Of a DNA stretch of 60,000 nt, positions 13,270 to 25,504 are shown in pieces. Numbering within the stretch: position 1 is the first letter of the stretch; every line of letters starts with the position of its first letter. The notes beneath the pieces are model-generated. The model saw only the letters and a program-made list of their open reading frames with translations, made no database searches and was not told the DNA's origin. Made by a program: the position numbers and the translations under genes. This DNA is from Lineus longissimus (taxonomy: Eukaryota; Nemertea; Pilidiophora; Heteronemertea; Lineidae): the NCBI RefSeq assembly GCF_910592395.1, contig NC_088311.1:11660501-11720500 (forward strand), read 5' to 3'.

Positions 13270-16200
13270 GGTGCCACGCAGTTGGCGTTGTTGTGTAACA
13301 AGATTTCACGCGACTATCAGTATGAATTGATACCGTCTGAACGTACCATTTGATGGAGGATTTTCTAGGCTTTTGAACTTGGCGACTCTGTCCCTAGGAT
13401 TTCTTAATAGTCTGTAATTTTTTTTCAAAAGTAGACTTTAAGTCATGCTTCAGAGTAGGCCTATCTGCTTGATCACACAACGAGATCTGGATAATAGCTT
13501 AGGACTCATAAAAAGTATGGTACACTATTTTGACAGCGCGGACAAGTATCCATATTTGATAAATCCCGTGGAAATTCTGGGTGCCACTAATTAATTAGTT
13601 CCACTAATTAATGAAATACATGAAAGATTTATAAGAGAATCCACTTGTGCTTTGTTTACAATAGCGTTTTGTCTAATTTGTGAAGGAACGGATCCACAGT
13701 TTACGCCATGTATCATGCCGATGCAATATGTTGTGATTTTTGTGTTTTGTGCACAGCTTTGAGTCATTTTAACAATATTTTGGAGTCCATTTTCCAGTGT
13801 TTTACAAATAATTGGCCAAAAATATGATTAGCCGTAGAAATAAATGAGCCTGAACTATTTTGTTCTCATCGAGGCATGAAGACTTCGTGGAAAGTATAAC
13901 AAATAACAAGGGCGATTCAGCTGGTGCCAATTAGGAGGGTAAGTCTATAAAATGATTACATTCCAACACATGATAAACCTACGCAAAATGTCGCGTTAAG
14001 CAACATTTGGCAAAAGGAATGGACCCCTCTAAACACCCACAACCCTAGCGGCGCATAGGGTTTTTGTAAGGTATTGAGTTTTTGCTAATATAGATGGATC
14101 TCAAAATAAAAAAATTACAGAATCAAAGTCGACAAACTAAACACGTTAGAACGTATTTCGAGATCAACTTGATAATAAACCGAACTTAGAGTCGTGATGT
14201 TGGCGTTGACTAATTTTAAAGATAAAAATAGTTTGGTAAATTTATTTTTACATTTATGTTTTAAATTAAAGTCTTATCAATACATTTTTGAGGCCAGTGT
14301 TTGAAACGTGTTCAAACGTTTTCGTCCGAAAATCATATTTTCTGATCTCTGGACGCTCTCACTCATTGTGCACTCTGCGGTGTCTACAGATAATGCGTTG
14401 GTTTCGAACTGTGCACTGGGGGTAATGAGTAACTTATATTCAGTAGAAGATCCAAATGCACATCACGAACATTCCCGAGTGCCTTACTCAGGAATGTATA
14501 TTTGACCCGTCAGCTTTAACTGAAAAAAAAAAATTTCGACTCAGTCTTAACTTACTTACCTACTTTACTCAGGAGGATCACCGACACCACCACCAAGAAG
14601 ACTAAGACTCGAGGCAACACCATTATGATCATGATACGAGCACGGTTAGTCCGGATATGATTGCGAGGGTAGGTCAGAATAAAATAAGTATATGATTTTC
14701 AAGTATAAATCAATACACCCATCTTATCAACAACGTAATGAACACGTGACCATGATGATGTCAACCGCTAAAGATAGAACAACAAAAAACTGTTTCATGA
14801 GTCTTCCTGACAGTCCCATGCTGAACTAAGATTTAAAGCTACCGGGTCAAGTATACTCTCCCGAATAACGCCGATGGCGAGCACTTGGGATTGTCCGTGC
14901 CGAGGTCGAAAATCCAGAAAACATACTTCTCAGTCATTTAAGATCTTAATCAATATCGTTCATACTTGCGTTACAAGATTTATGTAAAATCCCTTGTTCA
15001 GACCTTACATTAAGTAAGCATTTTCCATGAAACCTGTGAAGGATTTCTATCTGTACAAGCTGAATACGATATCAACTGAGACTCGGTTATAAGAATTCTA
15101 TCGGGATTTTTGACCTGGGTGATGATCATTTGGGTCTTCCAATAGAGCTATACTCCCAACCAAAAGCACGCATTTTCATGCCGGCAGCGCATGGACCACT
15201 CGGGGTGACAACCCCCAGAAATAGAATCTTAAATTATTGAGATACAATTGAACTTTTAAAAACGGAAATCAAATAAGTTACCGATAGTAAAACATCAAAG
15301 CGAAAGTGTTTTTTTTAATGTTTTGCGGGACCAACCACATGATCAACCAAACAAACAAGAGTGTGATATGTTGACGATGACTGTTTTTTAAACTTACGAA
15401 CCATTTGGTTTGTTGCTTACTTATAAAGCATACCTTTGATTAAAAATTGTTCCGATAGCAGGCAATGAGTTTCAGACATGGCTGAATTCGTACCTAAGAC
15501 AGCATTTGGTCCCTTTCATACTGTACTTTGATTTGTTGTGTTTAAACTGTCTCTTCGATATGATTCCATTAGATTTTCAATTTAACCTTTCAGCCAATGC
15601 AATCTAAGATGTAGTCAATTTCAACTTGCTTGCTGCATTCTGGTAATTTGCTAGTTTAATTAGTTAAAGGAATGGGCGGCTTTTTACTTCAGTTGGTTTA
15701 TTCTTCTACTATTTCATCAGAACACTATATTTCTGAAAGTTTTTGGCGGATTTTAATTGTTTACTCATAGGTTTCAGACAAAACACGATTTTTGTTAATC
15801 TTCGCCCTCAAAGGATCAATGAATTCCTAGCGCGCGAATTTCTTTCCCTTTCCCCGAGGCCGGCTGAATTCCGTGACGTCATGTCAATTTTACCTCGTCA
15901 ACAGGGTCAGTGAGCGCAGTGAAGGCAGTGTTGTAATGCCGAAACTTGTGGGGCTGAAGCTTTGTAAATTACGCATTTAAAAAAAATCTTATTGTTTGAA
16001 GCCACATTACCAGGAAAAGATGATGAATGTAACTTCTCCGTCACCGAGGTTTTTTGGGGCTCCCGATGCGCTAATTAAGCAGAAAGGAAAAATCGATATC
16101 TACTGCAAGACGTCAGAGATCCATGGCACCAGGCAGTACCTTACTAGTGCATCGGTCCACATGGAAAAGGTTCGACACATGGGAGGGCTAACTCGGGTCA

Positions 16201-18659
16201 AATCGGTGTCAACATCGGAAAAGCGTGATGATTGAATCAGATTTTGAATTTTTCCTTTTTTGTGCAATTTTTTGATGGAAACTACTAGAATGGAAGTAAC
16301 TGGGCAGCCGGCAGCTTGATATTATTGCCCTGAAAGGACCATTGCATTATTGAGTGCAATATTACCTAGATTGCATCGCGACAAGCGCAATTTTGAAGAA
16401 AATTATATTCCACATAAAAGAGTGACCTTCGTTTTTCGATAGCTTGCCCGTTTAGAAGCCAGAGGCCTTCAAAGTTGGTATTTTACACCAAATTTGACTC
16501 TACCAGTAAAATATTCAAGTTTCACATCCCCCTATCGCCACGATGGGCCACTTTCAATCGCTGTGATTACATGCATGCAGGAAGTGGACTTGTTGGCCGT
16601 GTTTTGAATGCATGATCCCTGGCTAATTTGATTGATTTCTGGCCTTGCTACTGACTTAGGCCCAAAAGTACCCTTCTAAAACATCTTCGGCGGCGAAGGT
16701 GTTAAATCATAAACAACTATCTTGTTTTTGGGCTTGTATTTGATGATTATCCGGTATATGATCGCATTTACACAACACTAGACTCATTTTATATGCGCCG
16801 ATTAAAGATGGATTGATGAATATATTCGTCTGCATCTACAAATTACCCAGATGTCAGGTTTACTTGTAATGCTACAAGTATCGCCTCAAGATCTTCTTCA
16901 AATCTATCGAAATTTATATGATACCTCTAACTATATTTTTAAGCATTTTCCCGAATAAACGTCTTGTTTGTTTCTTTTTATAAACTCTCAGCATTCAATG
17001 CTGTTTTGCATGGCGTTGGCTTTTTTATGCAGGAGCATATGGAAGCTAGTTTTAGCACTCGGTGAACTATGTATTATTGAAATCTAGTTGACCAAAGCGA
17101 ATCAACAATCACAACAAACATACAATGACATACTACATCGCAGAATTACTGGCAAATGACATCGATTTATTCATTGAGCAAGTCTCATTTCATGTGAGAA
17201 TAAAAGGCGGATTGCCAGGAGGCGAGCGCCAGACTAGGCTCCAGTTATAATTGCACTATGACACCAACCTCGTTATCTGTCTGCTTGGTCTGTTTCGAAA
17301 ACAACAGTTGGAAATCAAGTTTCTGCTTTTGTGTTTAGAAGAATATGTATTTGTTTATGACGTCTTTGCCGATACGCAAAATGGTGGCCTCTTTAACAGC
17401 TACAAGTCAGCCAAAAGAAACAAATTCTGTATCAATCATATTAATTTGACAACAACCATTATCAAAAGAATGTTTAGAAACAATGCAAAGATCATATTTT
17501 GATGAAAAAAATCCGCCCAAAAATATCAGCATTCCATTTTACAATGTTTTAGAATGTGAGAGAGGAGGAAGTAAAATTCAATCGGAATTTTTGAATTAAT
17601 GATCGGGTACAGAACACTTCACAAGATATTTATCCAAACACGAATGCATTGACCAGACCGACGACTCTAGAGTGGAATTCAAATAATATTGGGGTTTTTC
17701 CATCAATCTTCCTTGCAAATCATAAATATGACTCTCTTAAAGGATGATTTCGCTAAATAGTTGTATCATTCAATATCTACGCCCTAAAATCTTTTCACGT
17801 ATACCGACAACATTTCTAAATGAATATCTTATAAAATTGGTAAGAAAATCAGTTATTGATCCATGTTTTTGATTGGGAATCACGTTTACATAAATTCTGC
17901 CACCCCATTGCTATTTTCCTGCTTTTTCCGTGGCCTCATCAATTCTGAATCAAACAGCACGCTTTGTTGGTGAGGCGCAAAAGCAAAAAGTCATAGCATC
18001 CTCGGAAACGACCAAAATTGCATTACATGCATTGCACGTTCCTGGCACTTTGAATTAGAATAAAGGATTTCAAGTCTGTAAAAAACAATGTTGCCTCCCC
18101 CTGCCATGGAAAAGTTTGTTCTTTGAAGTTTTGTAAGTTTGAGGGTTAAAGTAATTTCATTTATGAAGTATTGAACTACATACAAGACAATTGAGCGAAG
18201 TCCTCATTATTTCTTGGTATTTTAAATAGCAAAAATAACAAAAAAACGTCGGAATGCGGACAAGGAAGTTTGTTATAAGCCAATCAGACTCGAGACCATG
18301 CCGATTAGAAAATTGATTATGAAAGCTATTAAAAAGTTTATCATGTTATCTATAAATCATGGTCCTTATCTTAGATTCCATGAAGATCAGGTACACAAAA
18401 ATACCTTCCTTGATTGAACATGTAAACTTTTTTCATCATTGGGCCCAAAGCCAGAACAGACTGCATATACATGTATATCCAAAAACATTTGGGAAGCCCA
18501 ATGATAGGATATCAGAAAAAAGTCATTTAATTTGCAACAAACTAAAATGAGGTTATGTACATGTATGTTGTTCTGGCATGTATCCCATCTCAATCATGTC
18601 AATCATTTTCATGTGACTGACACTGAGTGTGTGTGATACATGTATATAGTTTTAGAGGT
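13270..18659. other. Non-coding stretch without recognised gene
   Basis: About 5.4 kb with no domain, no LTR and no clear tandem array that I can recognise. Open frames at 14308-14505, 15996-16235 and 17251-17502 are short and resemble nothing known. A spliced gene with small diverged exons could be missed here. Confidence 0.5.
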
Positions 18660-18960
18660 AAAGTCCTACCAGAGAGTAAATGTACACCGTTTTTTTTAAA
18701 TATCACAGAGAGATCAAATAAGATATTTGAATGCGGTTTTCAGCAGAGCATTGTATGTTTAGTAGGTCAGATATCTGTTGTATTTGGTTGCACCTAATTC
18801 CATCCCTTGTTGTGTAACAGACATTTGAAAAAAGGCCCGAAAATATGACATTTTTGCTAAGGATTTCTATGTTATAATTATAATATCTTCCATTACCTTT
18901 AATAAGCCCCCCCCCCCCCCCGTCATGTATGAACTCGGGCCATGCAACTACAGGAATATT
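18660..18960. repeat. Second copy of the 4.1-kb repeat (left arm)
   Basis: This region matches 4060-4215 in the same orientation, sharing AAATAAGATATTTGAATGC and CACCTAATTCCATCCCTT. It ends at a C run (18907-18922). No second inverted arm is seen here. Confidence 0.75.
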
Positions 18961-19065
18961 AACTAACAACTGGTTTCCTATTATCAACATGACTATATAT
19001 GGGTTTCTAGGTAAATACTTGCTACTTTTGTGTGGCTATCAAAATTTTAATATGGTCGAATCAAT

Positions 19066-19640
19066 AGCCCAATTTACACGGTGCGGCTTCGATCCTGTTC
19101 GGTTCAACACGCACCGTGCAAATGGGATTTTAACTAGCCCGATATGACCTTTGAAACTCGCCAAATAGCGCAGTCTCGGGTCGGTTAAGAAGAATGCAGC
19201 CGGTTAAGGCGTGTTTGCGCTGTCGTGTAAATGCGAACCGACCAGGTCGTTTTGAATCTGTGTGTGTTTTATGTATACATTGTATAGCGATGAGTCGTGT
19301 TATACATCTAAGATAAGTGTATATATGTAACCATTGTGTATCCTATAATCTCCATCAGTTAATTGGGACTGTAGCCTACAGTAAATATATTGCAAGGGAA
19401 GTCCATAGACACTAGCTACATGTACATTTGAGATTCGAATATTTGTCAAACTGGTCTGTAAATTCTACGTGCAGTCAAAGCTGTGACAGGGAGGATGCAA
19501 TGGCCGATAAAACATAGACTTTTCTGAGTTAAACGTGAGCATCGTAGGCCTTTTGATACATTTTAAAACGAACCGGCCCGCACCGTCTAAATGGGATTTC
19601 ACTCCAGGTGAACTGACCTTGTCGGAACCGACCGGGCGTC
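19066..19640. repeat. GCACCGTGTAAATGG repeat cluster
   Basis: Three related blocks (about 19066-19135, 19170-19250 and 19560-19640) share words such as CACCGTGCAAATGGGATTT and variants of CGGTTCGGTT. An inverted copy of the last block, with its adjoining TTTCTTGATTTC-type tail, lies at 25917-26012. The pattern fits diverged ends of a DNA transposon family. The superfamily is unknown. Confidence 0.55.
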
Positions 19641-19739
19641 TGTAAAGCAAGAAATAAGAAATCAAGAAATCAAGATATATAATAGAAATGAAATTGAAAC
19701 GAACTAGAAATGGGTTTTATAGAAAGTTGAATCAGCACA

Positions 19740-20330
19740 GATGGCATTTGGGCCTTGGGTCTTCCTTGTTTATCCCTTTGTCTGTTCTTGAAAAAATATG
19801 AAAGATGAACTACAGTTTCTTCCACTTCCAGGCCCTTGGTCTGCTCTTGATGAAATAAACCCCTTCTGGTCCATCTATTTTGGTTGAAATTAACCGTTAT
19901 AGTGCATTTGGTTCAGATTAACCACTTCTGATCCATCTACACGAACTACCCATGCTCATCAGTCTAGGGCCGTAATAGTGCATGTGGGGTCAGATTAACC
20001 CCTTCTGGTCCATTTACTTCGTTGAAATGAACCCCTTGGTCCATCTACGTACTTCAATTAAATGAACCCTTTGCATCAAGCTAAATGGTGCGTGTGGGGT
20101 CAGATCTTGGATGAGTTATACTTGGTAAGTATAATTTCCCTCTCCCAGGTCAGATTAACCCCTTCTGGTCTGGTCCGGTCCATCTACTTTGATGAAATTA
20201 ATCCATCTCACCTTGGGCCGTAATAGTGCATGTGGGGTCAGATTAACCACGTCTGGTCTGTCTACTTCGATGAAATGAACCCGTTCTCATCTAGGGCTGT
20301 AATAGTACACGTGGGGATCGCCAACAGTGT
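19740..20330 (+). repeat. Degenerate tandem repeat
   Basis: Units share GGTCAGATTAACC followed by CTTCTGGTCCATCTACTT and GAAATGAACCC, and several include GCCGTAATAGTGCATGTG. At least five diverged copies of uneven length (about 90-150 bp) follow each other. No coding function is evident. Confidence 0.65.
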
Positions 20331-20410
20331 CAGATCGACTAACGGTCAAGGTCACAGTGTCTTCCTCCTCCACGCCTTTGGTCTGCTCTCAAAGGTCTGC
20401 TCTTGATGAA

Positions 20411-20594
20411 ATATGGTAGAGTAGAAACTCTATATTAAGGATGCCCTCGGGACTGACAAGAAATGTCCTAATTAGAGAGGTGTCCTGATTAGAGCGGTCA
20501 ATTTGGATGAAACAACAATTTGGGACAAAAACTAAGTATCCTTAATAGAGAGGGAGTCCATAGAGACGTGTCCGCTAAGGGAAGTTCAACTGTA
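20411..20594. mobile_element. Pogo/Tigger-like MITE
   Basis: Diverged inverted ends (right end read inward: CAGTTGAACTTCCCTTAGCG) enclose repeats of the TCCTAATTAGAGAGG type. This pattern is typical of short elements derived from pogo/Tigger transposons, whose ends usually begin CAGT and sit at TA. The length of about 184 bp leaves no room for a transposase. Confidence 0.65.
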
Positions 20595-20938
20595 TGTGTA
20601 CTTTAGGTCCAAGCAATGTTCACTACTCTTCTCGGCTGATTACTGTGTCAGTATGCCTAACATCCAACCTTAGAAGTACGTGTATCATAAGTCGATCATG
20701 AAACAAAGTACGTACCGAATCAATGTTGCAGCACACACATCCGCACGCACATTGCCTTCCATCTTTTAGTTGGAAATTAGCGTGACCCAGTAATTTGCAG
20801 TACTGACCAATTCCACGCCAATCGTCTTGTGAAAAGAGGAGGCTGCAGACCAGAATTCACTGACCCGCTCAAGTTCTGGTTTTCATGCAACCCAATATCT
20901 GCAGGCCAGAATCCGCCGCAGGGCTCTATTTCTATTGA

Positions 20939-21402
20939 GGAACTTCAACAAGTTCTCCATTATATTCATCACTCCTTTTTTTCCTCCTTTTTTGTCGGTC
21001 CATTCACTCAGCAATTACAAAACCAATTTTAGTGCAAGAGGTCTCAACATTTTAGTAGTGATGTCTAGGCCTGTCCCCTTATATGATCAGAGCACATAAT
21101 GGTCCAGAAATATCGATTTCGGCAATTTTGATCAAAGAGTTTAGAGGGTTTTTGGTACTTGCAGGGAACAGGAACTTCAACAAGTTCTCTATTATATTCA
21201 TCACTCCTTTTTTTCCTCCTTTTTTGTCGGTCCATTCACTCAGCAATTACAAAACCAATTTTAGTGCAAGAGGTCTCAACATTTTAGTAGTGATGTCTAG
21301 GCCTGTCCCCTTATATGATCAGAGCACATAATGGTCCAGAAATATCGATTTCGGCAATTTTGATCAAAGAGTTTAGAGGGTTTTTGGTACTTGCAGGGAA
21401 CA
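20939..21402. repeat. 232-bp tandem duplication, two copies
   Basis: Copy 1 (about 20939-21170) and copy 2 (21171-21402) are almost identical over 232 bp. The only change noticed is early in the unit (TTCTCCATT versus TTCTCTATT). The near identity means the duplication is recent, or was kept identical by conversion, or is an assembly artefact. Confidence 0.9.
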
Positions 21403-21635
21403 GGGTAAGATTTACACTACGAAGCATTACGATTTTTATTTTGTCTGTAGGGAATGAGGTAAATCTGGTAATTATTTGGGTAGTGATATTTATCATACAG
21501 TTTAAGTAGATCTAATTAATACAAATTAATGTAAATGGGATTTTAGTGCCCGTATGTGTGTTGCTGTTTTTTCTTATCAACCATGCTTTATAAAAGAAAT
21601 AAAATATGAAAACAAAAAGTCCTTGTATAAGGCTG

Positions 21636-21658
21636 TGACGTCATGAATATAATATAAG
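21636..21658 (+). promoter_or_regulatory. Putative promoter: CRE and TATA-like motifs
   Basis: A perfect TGACGTCA (21636-21643) is followed four bases later by ATATAATATAAG (21647-21658). Downstream lies GC-richer sequence with a strong splice donor (AAAACTG then GTAAGTTT) at 21960/21961. This could be the promoter and a 5' untranslated exon for the plus-strand coding exons after 22.5 kb. It rests on motifs only. Confidence 0.35.
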
Positions 21659-22796
21659 CTCGGCTGTACATAAGGGACGCCATTGTTCCTTGGAGGTTTT
21701 TTCAGTGTTTAAAACTTTATTAAAAAGCCTTCAAGCTTTTAGTTTTTGATGCCGTAATAAGTTGTATTGTCTATTGACTTGATTTCATCGGCAAAACTGG
21801 AGAAATATTCATAGCTGTCTCTATTAACAGTGGAGTTCTGATTGGTTCTCGCCATCTTGCGGAGGGATCGGGTACCAATCTAATGTTTCACTGACTGCCA
21901 GCCTTTGTTTGCGAGCAGCCATTACTACTGCGGCATCGAGTTTTTGTCTTGTCAAAACTGGTAAGTTTCACTGACTGCAATTACTGAAATGATTTCGATT
22001 TTCACGATTATGTCAAGTACGAGTTATAGATGTTACAAATGATATCATGATGTGTTTCATTCGTTTATTGTTTAGTAATAGGCAGTTGTTTACTTCTTGG
22101 ATGGAGCTCGTGATCTGAGCATGATCTAGGTTTACATGCATGACATGTGTAAGACGTGCATCACGGATTATGCATGCGCTGCGGACATGCCGCATGGTCG
22201 TGGCTGATGCAATCATTTTGGATGCTTGGCATGATTTAACCAGTCATTGCAAGTTAATGTCAATTAGCTTTTTTCTTTCCAGGTTTATCAACTATTGCTT
22301 GGGCATAGGCCTCCTGTACCTATCTTATCAACAGCCTCCCTTATTATCAAAAAATTGAGTCAGAAGCTGTTCATAGATTCCGAGTGAAAAACCTTATTTT
22401 CATGCCCTGGTTGCCAATTTACGTTTTGTGCCACAACATTATGATTTAATCATGCAATGGTTCGGAAACATGCAAGCATTTATCTAGCAGATGTTTCAAT
22501 GTTATAAAACGTTCATTATTGTTTCAGGTTCAACAATATCATCTGTACTACAGTCCATTTCATCCAGTGAGTTTATCCTCTTTCAAATTGGTAAGTGTTA
22601 CTGCTGTAAGATAATGAATGAAATTATTACAATTATAAGTAATGATGGCAAGAAGTACACATCATAGAAAGAACAAAAGCTGTTATGATCAGTATCATTC
22701 TGCCATTGTTGAGTTTGTGGTTGTTGTTAACTAATAGTGAAGTGCGCTGTTCCAGGTTGTGGTGATGATGCTCATGCTGTTCATTTCTACTTCAGG

Positions 22797-23314
22797 AAAA
22801 TCTTTGTCATCAATGTAAAAGGCATGAAATTGGAACAATGGTTGCAGGATGAAAGACATGTTTATGTCGGGAGGAACATAAAGAAACTAGTTCCAAACTA
22901 TAACAAACCGGGGGCAGGCAGGTGGGGCAATCCATTCAAAATGGGGCCCCTCACCAGGGAAGATGTGTGCCAAAAATTTGAAATATATGCACGTCAAAAC
23001 TTAGTTCCATTTCTACCAGAGTTAACTGGTAAAGTGCTGGGCTGTTGGTGCCACCCTCTGCCATGTCATGCTCATGTCCTCGTTAAGCTTCACATGGAAT
23101 ACGTTGGAGACTTTGGATCACCACGACAATGTAAACGCTCTAACCATCTTATTTTCCATTGCTTTATCTTCATACATTTTCATACAGGTGTTCATTCAAC
23201 AATGCATTTTAAGTACTAACATGTACTATTTTTTTACAGATTATTTTCATCAGCATCAAGTGCAATCATGCCAAGGAAGAGTGTTAAACTTTCGACAACT
23301 GCAGAGTCACACAG
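22797..23314 (+). CDS. DUF4326-domain protein, spliced (partial model)
   Basis: The main exon (about 22797-23130) encodes a recognisable DUF4326 domain: VYVGRN, then GRWGNPFKMG, a helix with REDVCQKF, and the signature LTGKVLGCWCHPLPCHAHVL. The first in-frame ATG is at 22823; the frame stays open upstream to an acceptor-like TTCTACTTCAG. A donor follows at 23131 (CAAT then GTAAAC). An acceptor at 23239 (TTTTTTACAG) restores the frame in phase, giving a second exon to 23314 before a GTATTA donor. DUF4326 is best known from bacteria and phages and its function is unknown to me. Introns argue that this is a host gene and not a contaminant. Where the reading frame ends is unresolved. Confidence 0.7.
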
Positions 23315-23983
23315 GTATTATTCAACCTAATCCTTTATAGTCCTGTTCAAAATGGTTCAGATAAACATACATGGCACCATCACAAATCAGCTTGTGCTCA
23401 TGAAGAGGGTTTTCCAAGTGTTCACTTGACTAATGAAAGTGGAGTCCATTTTGAAGTTCTGTCCAATGTAACGATCCCTGCCAATTTTGTACAAGGAACA
23501 ACTTGTGACGTCAAAACTGTCCAACCGAGCAAATTCATGCCACCTGATTACAACTGGCAAAAACAGCAGTGTCACACACTTGCATTGCCTTATACCTCAG
23601 AGGTTCATTACATGGGTCATTGCACCCATTTGTCAAATTCGATAACTTCCATGGCAACTCATGCAATTACTGATAACAATGTATCATTTTGCCTAGCATT
23701 GAGTTACATAATCACTGGTTCTGTCAAACATGCTGACCAGATGCAACGTCATATCATCCAACACGAATTGAGACATGAGGTGGAATTTTCCAATCTTTTA
23801 TTGCAGCCTGAAACATTTCAAAATCATATCAGAAAGTTACGCCAACAAGGCTCAAACAGCTCGCAATTTATGTTTTCCATAAATGCTACTCCAACAAATG
23901 GGCATGGAAGATGTTCGAACCTTCTACGGAATCCAGATGTCATAACCCAAAAGGCAATCAACAACGACGAGCAGTGTATTTAA
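23288..23983 (+). pseudogene. Degenerate OTU-like cysteine protease domain
   Basis: An open frame of about 230 codons runs to a stop at 23981-23983. It resembles OTU-domain proteins common in invertebrate genomes. W-x2-QQCHTLALPY precedes ITDNNVSFCLALSYIITGS and a helix with MQRHIIQHELRHE. In the family, the third of these normally carries the catalytic DGNC-F box before RALSY-ITGS; here the box reads DNNVSF, so Asp is kept but the nucleophilic Cys is not at its place. The C-terminal His segment is not recognisable. The frame overlaps the second DUF4326 exon in another frame, and no clean acceptor opens it. It is probably an inactive relic, or a binding-only domain. Confidence 0.6.
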
Positions 23984-24256
23984 AGCAAGATGGTAGCAAT
24001 ATTTTCCATGCTATAGATTTTAACAGATCAAGTTACTTAAAGCAAAAACTTTGTTTTAGCTCTAAGGCACATCTCCAATTGGTCTAGTGTCCTAGTGAAC
24101 CGAAGGGCAAATGTAATGATAGAAGGCAACTCGCAAAACTCAACCCCCCTAGAGCCTAATAATACCTTCAAAATATAAGACAGAAAAAACCTAAAATAAC
24201 CCATCACTATCATCGCTCATTATTATTATATTCACAATGGTCTTTTTCATTTCTAG

Positions 24257-25361
24257 GAAATTGTTTGCCATATGACAAGTGTTGCACCAAAAGCTTGTGT
24301 GACAGTGTCTACCATTCCACCAAGAAACATGGACAACAATGCTTGGTTGAAGGCAAAGAAGTTAAACAAAATAGTAAAAGCATTGAAATGAAAATATGCA
24401 GTGAAAATTTGTAATGTTTGTGTAAGTAAAAAATCGTATTCAAATTGAATTATCTACACAAGTGCAAGAAGTCATATTTAAAAGGAAGTGACTATTTGGC
24501 AAGCCCGGCTCACCAAACAGCGCCTTTTTTCTGCCCTAGGTGGAGAGCCGAACTCATGCATATTCAACCATCCAGGAGCTCATTATCATTCGTGGCAACA
24601 CGGTCAGCAGCACTGGAGTTACAGTGAAACGCCTTTAGAAATGCACACTAATGCATTTAACATGCTTATCAGTTAAATCACATTTATGACTTTTTTTGTA
24701 AATCCATACAGTCATGTACATGTACATGCTTCTTCATGGATTATTGACCAAAACCCGAGTTTAGTAACAGAAATTAAATTGAGAGCGGGAAGTCGGCCAT
24801 TGTTAAATACATTGTATGCGCATATAAACTCGAATATGACGTCACTGCTCTCTGATTGGCCAACATGTTGTTACCTCTCCGGCTCGCCAAAGAGGGTAGT
24901 ATTTTTGCCCTGTTCGGCAAGCCCGGCTTGTCGAACAGGGTGGCTTTTTAGTGCTGTTTGGCAAGCGGCTCTCCAAACAGGACAAAAAAAGATGCCTGTT
25001 CGGCGAGCGGCTTGCCAAATAGACCCGGCCTATTTAAAAACTTCGTCATTGAATATACAATGTATCTAATTGCAATGTGATTTCTTTTAAGCGTGTGTTT
25101 TGTCGTAACCGAGACCTGAAAACTGATACTCAAGATGAAAGGCCGGCGAAGGTGGATTTAGTGACTCCCAAAGATGGCTTGCACCCAACACATCGTGGTA
25201 ATCAAGAATTGACACAACTTGTCAAGAAAGCTCTCAAGCTACCAGGAGCACGCCTTTCGAAAACTAAAGACATAACTGTCAATTACCAATCAGTGAAATG
25301 TCAGCTTTGCAATGCAAACGGTCATATTAACGGAAATTGTGGATCATACTGGTACTTGTAG
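24257..25361 (+). CDS. SGNH-hydrolase-like C-terminal exons with CCHC knuckle
   Basis: Exon A (24257-24373, after TTTCATTTCTAG) encodes KACVTVSTIPPRN and NAWLKAKKLNKI, the middle strand and helix typical of SGNH/GDSL esterases. A GTAAAA donor at 24374 joins in phase 0 to exon B (25092-25361, after TTTCTTTTAAG). Exon B has the block V motif DGLHPTHRGNQ with the Asp and His of the catalytic triad. It ends in CQLCNANGHINGNC, an exact CX2CX4HX4C zinc knuckle, just before the stop. The block I GDS serine exon was not found upstream, so the gene is partial or truncated. Unspliced, exon A would stop at 24391. CR1-type LINE ORF1 proteins also carry esterase domains, so a domesticated origin is possible. 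Confidence 0.6.
24492..25022. repeat. Cluster of five short palindromes
   Basis: Imperfect 20-29 bp palindromes lie at 24492-24520, 24875-24894, 24910-24938, 24954-24980 and 24996-25022. The shared plan is CTGTTYGGCRAG, a GC-rich centre, then CTYGCCRAACAG; several are flanked by T or A runs. The best (24910-24938) pairs 13 bases on each side with few mismatches. All lie in the proposed intron 24374-25091, so they would be transcribed as strong hairpins. They may be copies of a miniature hairpin element. Confidence 0.75.
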
Positions 25362-25504
25362 GTTGTGATACCTTAAGATTTGACTGACAATCATAGACGT
25401 TAGACTGAAGAAACCTGTATGAACAATGAATACAAAAACAATCAACCTATTTACACCATGTACTTTTAAATCTATCATTGTAAGGGTTTACATGTAACAT
25501 CAAT

